DNA of 5,293 nt from JAAAOZ01 sp964496595 (lineage in GTDB: Bacteria > Chloroflexota > Anaerolineae > B4-G1 > SLSP01). The translations under genes were made by a program, and so were the position numbers. The notes below the pieces were generated by a model. The model was given only the letters and a program-made list of their open reading frames with translations, had not been told where the DNA came from and did not search any database. This document shows, piece after piece, positions 1 to 5,292 of the stretch. Every line of letters starts with the position of its first letter. Position 1 is the first letter of the stretch. Where the stretch lies: assembly GCA_964496595.1 (NCBI GenBank), contig CAZCAI010000235.1, forward strand, positions 1 to 5,293, written 5' to 3'.

Positions 1-109
1 GTGCTGACGTTGCAGACGGTGATGGTGTAAGGGGCGAGGTTGCCCGGCTGCGCCAGCAAGATGCCCGTCTTGGTCACCGCCAACTGGGGATGCACGATAT
101 CGACGCTGT
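1..109 (-). repeat. Direct repeat copy 1 (near-identical to 634-742)
   Basis: Bases 1-109 match 634-742 at 108 of 109 positions. The one difference (C at 78, T at 711) is a silent third-position change in an Ala codon (GCG versus GCA). The copy encodes the end of one DUF11-like module and the first 30 residues of the next, from SVDIVHPQL to TVCNVS. It begins at the first base of the window, so the true left end of the repeat is unknown. Confidence 0.95.
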
Positions 110-2957
110 GCGTAGCGCTTACGATTAAGGGGTCTGATAGCCCGTGGGGGACACACACCGCCGTGAATACATTGGTCAAAGGATCAGGGTCTGTGATGGC
201 GACCGTGTAGGTGAACGTGAGTTCCTTGGACTCGCCAATGGACAGCGTGGGCGGGAAGGCCGCCGCGACTTCGGGCATCAGGCTGTCGGTGTAGGCGCAG
301 GTCAATGCGGTATCTGTGCTGACGTTATGTATTGCCAGGGTATAGGTGATGTCATCGCCCCTCCGAGCGAACGGCGCGCCGGTTTTGGTCATCTCTAACT
401 TGGGGTGCGCCACTTCGATGGTGTGTATATCCGTGGCGGTGATCACGTGAGACAGTTGATCGACCTGATAGGTCGCGGTGACGTGGTTGGTCAAGGTGTG
501 AGGATCGCCGGGCAGCACCTCGCGCGTGAAGACGTGGGTTTCGCATTCTGAGATCGCCAGGGTCGGCTTGAAATCATCGTCTATGCCGGGGATGAGCGAA
601 TCTTCCACCGCGAGCTTGTGCAGCGCGGTATCCGTGCTGACGTTGCAGACGGTGATGGTGTAAGGGGCGAGGTTGCCCGGCTGCGCCAGCAAGATGCCCG
701 TCTTGGTCACTGCCAACTGGGGATGCACGATATCGACGCTGTTGGAATCTGTGGCGGTGATGACATCGGGCAAGCTGCCGATAGTATAAGTAACAACCAC
801 CGTGTTGGGCAGGGGGTCCGTATCCGCCGGCGTAACCGTGTAGGTGAGGGGATGGCTTTCACAGCCGCAGGTTATCAGATCCCCGAAAGCCTCGCCGGCA
901 TTGGGGATCAGCGTATCCTCAATCGCTACTTTGAACAGCGGGGTCCCGCAATCCTGGTTGCAAATCTCAACGGTGTAGGTGAGCGTGTCGCCGATGCGAG
1001 CGCGCGAGGCGCTTGTTTTCGTCACCATAAGCGCGGGACATAGAATCTCGACCGGCCCGGCGGCGTCTTCGTTATCGTCCAACGTAGTTTCTGGCGTGGC
1101 TGTGCCGATGGTAACCGTGTTGATCAGGGCCGTATGGCAAGCCGCGCTATCCGTGAGCACCCGTGTCGTCAAAGTGAAGGCGTGGGTTGCGTCCGGGGCG
1201 ATGTCGCCTGCCGTCCACGTCAACGGCCCGCCGGCCCCGATGGTACAGCGCGGGCACGGCAAGCCGCTCGTATCCGTGATGTAGCCGAGAAAATCGGGCA
1301 AGGTATCGGTGATCGTGGCCTGTGTGGCGGTTATAGCGCTGTGATTCCGGTAAGTGATTTGATAATCCAAGGTTTTGCCGCTAATCGCTTGCGTGACGGC
1401 CACTGTTTTAGTGATGGCTAAGTTGGTCAAAGTCAGCGCTTGCGTGCTTGTCAGACCACAAAAATCGGTGGCCGTAATCCAAATGGGCGTTGGAACCGTC
1501 TCGTTCGTGGGGATGAATTGGGTTTGGGCATAACCATACTCGTCCACGATCACCTGGGTTGGCGATAACGTCCCCCAACTGCTGGATAACTTGACCTGAC
1601 GCGCGTTCGGCGGCGGGAAAGGTGGCCGGTCGGTGGGCATAGCGGGGACTGTTTTAGAGATTATATCCCGCAGATAGACAGCGACGGTTTTGTCTTCGTT
1701 GGCCTCGACCCACAACTTAATCGAGGGCTCAAATAGCACGCTGCCTGAAATATGATCCCCCGGTGGATCGTTGGTGTTCCAATAGTTGTGGGGCGCATTG
1801 ATTAGTGCTCCTCGATTCCGTAGTTCATAGCTGGGAAGTGAACACAGCGCGTTGGACTCCATAATATCCCCTGATGCTGCAGGTCCTACGTCTGGCCCGA
1901 ATTCACTCGCTTCGGCCTGCGTATCGTAGATCACATTGCTGGCGACCTCTCGGAGGCTGCTGACCTCATCGATATACAGGCCGGCTTGATAATTGTCGCC
2001 GCCGCCATTGTTATAAACATAGTTCTCGGTGAAAAGCAGATTATCTTGTGCCCGTAAATAAACAGCGGCGCTGCCAGTCGAAGTGAGCGCTGTGCTATAT
2101 ACGATATTCTGCTTCAAATCGTTGGATCCGCCGCTCTCTAACCGTAATCCGCTATCCCCGCAGTTGTAGATGACGTTGTCCGCGATTCCGTTGCCGTTGC
2201 CGCCAAATGTGGTTTCCTTCAGTAGGATTATACCGTAGTCATCCATATCATGGATTGTGTTATCGATAATACTATTGTGAAATGATTCGTGAAGCGCGAT
2301 ACCATTATTGGAATCTTCGATTGTATTGTGGGCTATTAAAGAATGATCTATATCGCCGGCGATAGCGCCGTCATACGGGCCGCCATTGCCGTGATTGCGA
2401 AATACGTTCCTTATGATGGTGGCATTATTAACATCATTGATTTTAATGCCGGTCGTGGCGGATTCAATCACCGTGTAGGCTACGATATCTCGCGAATGTG
2501 TTTCGGTTTCATCTAAGATAATCCCACCCCATTTTTGGGAGTTGGTTGAAGCTGTGGTAAAGGTAATTGGATCTGTTGGCGTTCCCACGGCTTGCAGCGC
2601 CCCTTCGACTTTAAGTTGCGCGTTGGGATAGGCCAAAATCCAGAAGCCGGGCTTGATGGTCAAGGTGACATTTTCCTTCACCGTCACGATGCTGTTGGTG
2701 AGGATGGTGTAACAAGTCGCGGTTGGAGGTCCCCAAGTTTCATCTTCTGTAATATCACTTGTGACTGTATGACATATCTGAGGGCGTTGCAAAAGAGGTC
2801 GATAGGTGGATGAAGCGGCCTCCTTAGCCGCCGGTTCGATGTTGATCGTCTCCGGTAAAGCCTCTCCTGTGGTTGGATTGGTCAATATCAACAGGCAACT
2901 AACCAGTGTGGCTAATCCTAAAACTAAGGCTAATCCTACGTGCGTTACGTTTTTCAT
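1..2957 (-). CDS. Large exported beta-helix / Big-like / DUF11-repeat surface protein (partial, C-terminus beyond left edge)
   Basis: Reading the minus strand from ATG at 2957 gives 985 codons with no stop down to base 3, so the gene continues outside the window. An in-frame stop at 2988-2990 and a strong ribosome site fix the start. Residues 1-33 form a signal peptide: short n-region with Lys2, hydrophobic core about 8-25, likely cleavage after Gly-Glu-Ala33. Residues about 85-415 are a right-handed parallel beta-helix with Asn/Gly-rich rungs such as NNGIALHE, SIIDNTIHD and NVIYN, closing with an NYWNTNDP segment near Trp393. Residues about 450-511 resemble an invasin/Big-type Ig domain (GTLSPTQ then DEYGYAQT). 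Residues 513-638 are a classic DUF11 domain (LAITKT, ITDTLPDF, DNEDAA). From 640 onward come DUF11/DUF7507-like modules of about 105 residues. The likely role is an extracellular stalk or adhesin, or a carbohydrate-facing protein; no catalytic site was identified. The anchoring signal, if any, is off-window. It is transcribed separately from the upstream operon. Confidence 0.9.
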   Translation of the reverse strand, partial: MKNVTHVGLALVLGLATLVSCLLILTNPTTGEALPETINIEPAAKEAASSTYRPLLQRPQICHTVTSDITEDETWGPPTATCYTILTNSIVTVKENVTLTIKPGFWILAYPNAQLKVEGALQAVGTPTDPITFTTASTNSQKWGGIILDETETHSRDIVAYTVIESATTGIKINDVNNATIIRNVFRNHGNGGPYDGAIAGDIDHSLIAHNTIEDSNNGIALHESFHNSIIDNTIHDMDDYGIILLKETTFGGNGNGIADNVIYNCGDSGLRLESGGSNDLKQNIVYSTALTSTGSAAVYLRAQDNLLFTENYVYNNGGGDNYQAGLYIDEVSSLREVASNVIYDTQAEASEFGPDVGPAASGDIMESNALCSLPSYELRNRGALINAPHNYWNTNDPPGDHISGSVLFEPSIKLWVEANEDKTVAVYLRDIISKTVPAMPTDRPPFPPPNARQVKLSSSWGTLSPTQVIVDEYGYAQTQFIPTNETVPTPIWITATDFCGLTSTQALTLTNLAITKTVAVTQAISGKTLDYQITYRNHSAITATQATITDTLPDFLGYITDTSGLPCPRCTIGAGGPLTWTAGDIAPDATHAFTLTTRVLTDSAACHTALINTVTIGTATPETTLDDNEDAAGPVEILCPALMVTKTSASRARIGDTLTYTVEICNQDCGTPLFKVAIEDTLIPNAGEAFGDLITCGCESHPLTYTVTPADTDPLPNTVVVTYTIGSLPDVITATDSNSVDIVHPQLAVTKTGILLAQPGNLAPYTITVCNVSTDTALHKLAVEDSLIPGIDDDFKPTLAISECETHVFTREVLPGDPHTLTNHVTATYQVDQLSHVITATDIHTIEVAHPKLEMTKTGAPFARRGDDITYTLAIHNVSTDTALTCAYTDSLMPEVAAAFPPTLSIGESKELTFTYTVAITDPDPLTNVFTAVCVPHGLSDPLIVSATHSVDIVHPQLAVTKTGILLAQPGNLAPYTITVCNVS
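3..1040 (-). repeat. Tandem array of ~105-residue DUF11/DUF7507-like modules
   Basis: Residues 640-985 of the surface protein break into modules starting at residues 640, 745, 851 and 956, giving spacings of 105, 106 and 105. Each opens with a [HC]P-x-L-x-[MV]TKT motif (CPALMVTKT, HPQLAVTKT, HPKLEMTKT, HPQLAVTKT). The three complete modules then carry a YT-x5-N strand, a (E/T)D-[ST]L-[IM]P turn, an E-[ST/S]-x-x-x-[LF]T strand and a closing [AN]-x-[ST]-[VI]-[DE]-[IV] strand. The fourth module is cut off by the window edge after 30 residues. The first module is Cys-rich (Cys640, EIC, DCG and TCGC), unlike the others. Such arrays usually form beta-sandwich stalks that hold a distal domain away from the cell; that role is inferred here. 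Confidence 0.8.
634..742 (-). repeat. Direct repeat copy 2 (near-identical to 1-109)
   Basis: This is the internal copy of the repeat, 633 bases (211 codons, exactly two protein modules) from copy 1. The intervening module at 93-407 is clearly diverged in both DNA and protein. The duplicated unit therefore appears to be a pair of modules, or else gene conversion has homogenised alternate modules. Confidence 0.95.
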
Positions 2958-2960
2958 CAC

Positions 2961-2969
2961 ATCACCCCC
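2961..2969 (-). promoter_or_regulatory. Ribosome binding site of the surface-protein gene
   Basis: Read on the minus strand this is GGGGGTGAT, which matches eight of nine bases of the 16S anti-Shine-Dalgarno complement GGAGGTGAT, followed three bases later by the ATG at 2957. The GTG codon directly before the ATG is also in frame and could serve as a start. The ATG at 2960-2962 is out of frame. Confidence 0.75.
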
Positions 2970-2994
2970 GAAAATTGATATATTGAATTAAAAA

Positions 2995-3030
2995 AATGAA
3001 AATGCAAATCGCTAGATTCACATTTTCATT
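2995..3030 (-). promoter_or_regulatory. AT-rich leader hairpin followed by T tract (possible attenuator or operator)
   Basis: AATGAAAATG at 2995-3004 and CATTTTCATT at 3021-3030 are perfect 10-bp inverted arms. Inside, AATC (3007-3010) and GATT (3015-3018) pair around a 4-base loop, with a CA/CA internal mismatch between the two stems. In the transcript of the surface-protein gene the 3' arm is followed directly by five more T residues (2990-2994) and AT-rich sequence, and the hairpin ends 37 bases before the start codon. This resembles a weak intrinsic terminator or attenuator, but the low GC content fits equally well with a dyad bound by a regulator. Confidence 0.45.
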
Positions 3031-3064
3031 GTGGCCCTTATATTCTCTGTGATTTGCTCTCCTC

Positions 3065-3070
3065 ATTATA
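3065..3070 (-). promoter_or_regulatory. Candidate -10 element (TATAAT)
   Basis: The minus strand reads a perfect TATAAT here, about 110 bases upstream of the surface-protein start and upstream of the leader hairpin. At 17-18 bases further upstream there is no good -35 match (CAAATA or CCAAAT) and no extended -10 TG, so this could be chance in an AT-rich gap. Confidence 0.25.
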
Positions 3071-3142
3071 GATTAAGAGGCTTCAACTATTTGGACGCAA
3101 AGGTTTTTATAGAGGTGTCTGGCTCTCAAAAATCCATCCAGG

Positions 3143-3172
3143 TTTATAATAATATAAATTTGAAAGTGTAAT
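3143..3172 (-). promoter_or_regulatory. Candidate sigma-70-type promoter for the surface-protein gene
   Basis: On the minus strand ATTACA (3167-3172, four of six matches to TTGACA) is separated by 18 bases from TATAAA (3143-3148, five of six matches to TATAAT). Initiation here would leave a leader of roughly 180 bases carrying the hairpin at 2995-3030. The region is AT-rich, so chance matches are likely. Confidence 0.3.
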
Positions 3173-3231
3173 GTGAAATATATGTTACCATTCAATTAAG
3201 ATTTTTCAATGTGGAACCGAGATAGCTCCAG

Positions 3232-3280
3232 AAATTAAAACCTCCCAAAAATGATACTTGTGTACTCATTTTTGGGAGGT
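3232..3280 (-). terminator. Intrinsic terminator of the epimerase-phosphatase operon
   Basis: The 15-base arms at 3240-3254 and 3266-3280 (ACCTCCCAAAAATGA and its reverse complement) are perfectly complementary. The 11-base loop can form three further pairs (TAC with GTA) with one bulged base. In the minus direction the stem ends GGGAGGT and runs into TTTAATTT, the orientation expected for termination of the phosphatase gene, whose stop lies about 50 bases upstream. In the plus direction the tail is CTATTCTCTT, a poorer T tract, and there is no plus-strand gene to terminate. Confidence 0.85.
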
Positions 3281-3330
3281 CTATTCTCTTGGAACGGCCT
3301 TATCGGAGATGTGATCGGGGGAGTTTGCTC

Positions 3331-4134
3331 CTATGTGATCAAGTCGGGCAGCAGATAGTCGGCGCGATTCATGTAGATCAGTCGGGTGCGATTCTCCGGA
3401 TCGAAGTCGATGCGGCTGATGGCGGCATTGTTGAGGATGAACCAGGGGCGGCGCTTTGGCCGTTCTGGCGGCTCTGACGCTTCTGTTTCCTCTGATTCCT
3501 TTGATTTGTCCGATTCAGGGCGGGGTAGATCGACGTTGGGGAGATCCAAGATGGCGGCCAGCAGGTGATTGTAGAATCCGCCGTGGCTGATGAAGGCCAC
3601 CCGATCCTCTGTGCCGCCGTGACGCGCCAGCAGATCGTCCAACACGCGCTCGGCGCGCGCGGGACGCTCCTCGTAAGCCTCGAAAGGCCGATCCCACCAG
3701 CCGCGCTCGTCGAGATCCTCCGGCAGGCGCAGGGTGGGGAAGTGAGCCTCGAAGTAGGAGCGCGGTCTCCCCGGCAGGCCGATCACTTCCTCGCTCTCTG
3801 GATCGTAGTGGAAGATGCCGCCGGTCTCGTGCATGTCGGGCCAGGCGACCGGCGGGATGTCCAGGCGCCGCGCGACGATGACGGCGGTGGCGACCGCGCG
3901 CATCATCAAGCTGCAATAGAGGTGGGTGATCCCGTAGCCGTGGATGTTCTGGTAATCGCGCCCGTCGATCTCTACATCGGCAGGCGCCCTTGTCAGATAG
4001 GCGGCCAGTCGCTCGGCCTGCTGCTCCCCGATCTTCGTCAGGGCCGGGTCCTCGCTGCGCCCCTCGCTGGAGCCGGTCTGATCCCACAGTAGATTGTTCT
4101 CCGATTGTCCGTGGCGGATATAGTAGAGTTGCAT
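3331..4134 (-). CDS. Histidine phosphatase family protein (phosphoglycerate mutase-like)
   Basis: This 267-residue protein has the family signature YIRHGQSE, with Arg7 and the phospho-accepting His8. The other expected active-site residues follow in order: Arg79 in SLMMRAVATA, Glu103 in DMHETGG and His184 in FISHGGF. DPALTKIGEQQAERLA (29-44) is the usual helix after the first loop. Such enzymes remove or transfer phosphate through a phosphohistidine in the cytoplasm; there is no signal peptide and the substrate cannot be read from sequence. The protein is longer than the usual 190-220 residues, mainly because of a charged low-complexity stretch at about 202-230 (SDKSKESEETEASEPPE) between the core and the final strands (NNAAISRIDF). 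The ATG at 4134 is preferred over the in-frame GTG at 4140, because AGGGG at 4144-4148 sits 9 bases from the ATG but only 3 from the GTG. It follows the epimerase gene by 12 bases. Confidence 0.9.
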   Translation of the reverse strand: MQLYYIRHGQSENNLLWDQTGSSEGRSEDPALTKIGEQQAERLAAYLTRAPADVEIDGRDYQNIHGYGITHLYCSLMMRAVATAVIVARRLDIPPVAWPDMHETGGIFHYDPESEEVIGLPGRPRSYFEAHFPTLRLPEDLDERGWWDRPFEAYEERPARAERVLDDLLARHGGTEDRVAFISHGGFYNHLLAAILDLPNVDLPRPESDKSKESEETEASEPPERPKRRPWFILNNAAISRIDFDPENRTRLIYMNRADYLLPDLIT

Positions 4135-4143
4135 CGTCACGCG

Positions 4144-4148
4144 CCCCT
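4144..4148 (-). promoter_or_regulatory. Ribosome binding site of the phosphatase, overlapping the epimerase stop
   Basis: AGGGG on the minus strand shares its first two bases with the TAG stop of the epimerase gene (4147-4149). It lies 9 bases from the ATG at 4134. This arrangement decides the start codon and suggests that ribosomes finishing the epimerase re-initiate on the phosphatase. Confidence 0.6.
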
Positions 4149-5136
4149 ATGCCGTCGCCGGGCGGACGCGCCGCTGGGCCGCGATGATCTCGTCCTCCCA
4201 CGTGAGCGTGTCCGCGTCCGGGATGCGCCCGTCGCGATCCATCGCTGCGATCACGCGCCGCATCCCCTCATCCAGCGAGATCTGCGGCCGAAATTCCGGC
4301 ACATCGCGCATCAATTTCTCCGGGCTGTAGTAGATGTGATGGGCGAAGATCTCCGCGCAGATGTCGAAGTTGGGAATGTCGAAGCGCTGGAGGGTGGCGA
4401 AGGGCACGCCGACCAGTTCGACCTCGCGGCCCAGGACGCGCATCGCGGCGCGGTGATAATCGGCCCATGTGACGAAGCCCCGGCGCATCATGTTGTAGGT
4501 CTGGCCGATGCAGCGTCGCCGCCCCAGGACGTTGGCGAAGGCGAGCGCCGCGTCATCGACGTGGAGGTGTTGGTGCAGTGCCTTGCCATCCCCGCAGACG
4601 ATGATGGGTTGGCCCTTGCGAATCCGGTCGATCCACGAGAAGTCTATCGCCACTTGGCGGAGCAGCCCTTGCTGCGGGCCGTAGGTCGTCGAGGGTTTGA
4701 TGATGGTGACGGGGAAGCCCTCACGGTAATAGGCGGCCAAAAAGACGGCATCGGCGGCGGCCTTGTCGCGCCCGTAGACCGTGAGGGGCCGCAGGGGATG
4801 ATCCTCGGTCACGGGCAGCCAGTCGTAATCGATGCCGTAGGTGCAGGCCGTGGAGCACATCACGAAGTGGCCCACGTCGCGGAACGCGCGCACGCTGCTG
4901 AGCGCGTCCTCGCGATTGAAGCAGATCATATCGATGGCCGCGTCGAAGCGCTCGGCCTGCATCGCTTGCTCGAACGCCTCGCGATCCTGGCGGTCGCCCT
5001 GGATCAGGCGCGCGCCCGCCGGCACATCGCCGCTCTGCCCGCGATTGAAGCAGGCAACCTCGTGGCCTTGATCCAAGAGCAGGCGCACGATGCTCGTGCT
5101 GATGTTTCCGGTTCCGCCGACAATGCAGATTTTCAT
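4147..5136 (-). CDS. NAD(P)-dependent epimerase/dehydratase family protein (extended SDR)
   Basis: This 329-residue protein has a Rossmann fold start MKICIVGGTGNIS (nucleotide loop at 7-13). A FNRGQ segment at 30-34 ends the second strand, where Arg32 may favour NADP, and GDRQD follows at 47-51. The SDR catalytic set is visible: CSTACTYG at 94-101 (Ser95 or Thr96) and Tyr121-x-x-x-Lys125 in VYGRDK. Later family motifs are KPSTTYGP (147-154), a HVDDAA segment (192-197) involved in substrate or cofactor contact, and a C-terminal helix beginning SLDEGM. The third glycine of the usual GxxGxxG loop is Ser13, a variation seen in some atypical SDR and CSP41-like groups. It probably oxidises, reduces or epimerises a nucleotide sugar or a related cytoplasmic compound; the exact substrate is not deducible. 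It is the first gene of the operon with the phosphatase. The start is supported by AGGAGG 7 bases upstream. Confidence 0.88.
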   Translation of the reverse strand: MKICIVGGTGNISTSIVRLLLDQGHEVACFNRGQSGDVPAGARLIQGDRQDREAFEQAMQAERFDAAIDMICFNREDALSSVRAFRDVGHFVMCSTACTYGIDYDWLPVTEDHPLRPLTVYGRDKAAADAVFLAAYYREGFPVTIIKPSTTYGPQQGLLRQVAIDFSWIDRIRKGQPIIVCGDGKALHQHLHVDDAALAFANVLGRRRCIGQTYNMMRRGFVTWADYHRAAMRVLGREVELVGVPFATLQRFDIPNFDICAEIFAHHIYYSPEKLMRDVPEFRPQISLDEGMRRVIAAMDRDGRIPDADTLTWEDEIIAAQRRVRPATA

Positions 5137-5143
5137 AGGGGTT

Positions 5144-5149
5144 CCTCCT
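5144..5149 (-). promoter_or_regulatory. Ribosome binding site of the epimerase gene
   Basis: The minus strand reads a perfect AGGAGG followed by 7 bases and then the ATG at 5136. This near-ideal site fixes the start and suggests efficient translation of the operon's first gene. Confidence 0.9.
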
Positions 5150-5177
5150 GGGAAAGATTTCTGTTGTTTGGGTTAGT

Positions 5178-5194
5178 CGTCCTTATGCAGGACG
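5178..5194. repeat. Short inverted repeat in the epimerase leader
   Basis: CGTCCT at 5178-5183 and AGGACG at 5189-5194 are perfect 6-bp arms around a 5-base spacer. It lies 42 bases upstream of the epimerase start. It could be a small leader hairpin or an operator half-site pair, but a repeat of this length can occur by chance. Confidence 0.35.
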
Positions 5195-5252
5195 TATTGC
5201 GTATTTCGTAATGAATTGATTGTGAGGGTAACTTGTATATGTAAACCGTATT

Positions 5253-5292
5253 AAAGTCATACCCCCTGCACCTTAACAAAGTCATACCCCCT
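5253..5292. repeat. Two direct copies of a 15-bp sequence at the right edge
   Basis: AAAGTCATACCCCCT occurs at 5253-5267 and again at 5278-5292, a period of 25 bases with a 10-base spacer; the second copy ends one base before the window edge. More copies may lie outside. Possible explanations are tandem regulator sites upstream of the epimerase operon, or the repeated terminal sequences found at the ends of some insertion elements such as the IS21 family. No transposase is visible in the window. Confidence 0.8.

Larger units (their letters stand above)
2958..3330. other. Intergenic region between the phosphatase operon and the surface-protein gene
   Basis: These 373 bases contain no convincing coding region on either strand and are clearly more AT-rich than the flanking genes. 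Read in the minus direction they hold the operon terminator (3232-3280), two candidate promoters (3143-3172 and the TATAAT at 3065-3070), the leader hairpin (2995-3030) and the ribosome site (2961-2969). A 7-base complement, GCAAATC at 3004-3010 and GATTTGC at 3051-3057, could compete with the hairpin. No riboswitch class was recognised. Confidence 0.7.

Noticed and set aside
1..742. The 109-bp repeats as a CRISPR array or mobile element
   Set aside because: There are only two copies, far too long for CRISPR repeats and in phase with protein modules. The sequence is coding, with a silent difference, so it is intragenic domain duplication.
618..1043. Plus-strand open frames within 144-1421, for example the 141-codon frame at 618
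   Set aside because: They lie on the complementary codons of the DUF11 array and exist because the array is repetitive and GC-rich. Their similarity to each other only mirrors the repeat of the real gene.
2960..2962. Alternative ATG just upstream of the surface-protein start
   Set aside because: It is out of frame with the 985-codon reading frame and would not allow the signal peptide to be made.
3080..3125. Plus-strand GGACGCAAAGG, resembling the conserved core of cyclic-di-GMP-I riboswitches
   Set aside because: The companion GGCAAACC-type segment and tetraloop-receptor pairing are missing, the strand is opposite to the downstream genes, and no gene follows on the plus strand.
3565..4092. 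175-codon plus-strand open frame across the phosphatase gene
   Set aside because: It is antisense to a gene with all catalytic residues of the histidine phosphatase family, and has no ribosome site or recognisable motif of its own.
3515..4201. 228-codon minus-strand frame overlapping the phosphatase and the end of the epimerase
   Set aside because: It is an out-of-frame Arg/Gly/Ala-rich translation overlapping two well-supported genes, with no family motif.
4105..5211. 368-codon plus-strand open frame across the epimerase gene
   Set aside because: It is exactly antisense to a gene with clear SDR motifs and a perfect ribosome site. Its His/Ala/Arg/Asp-rich translation resembles no family and is typical of an antisense shadow in GC-rich DNA.
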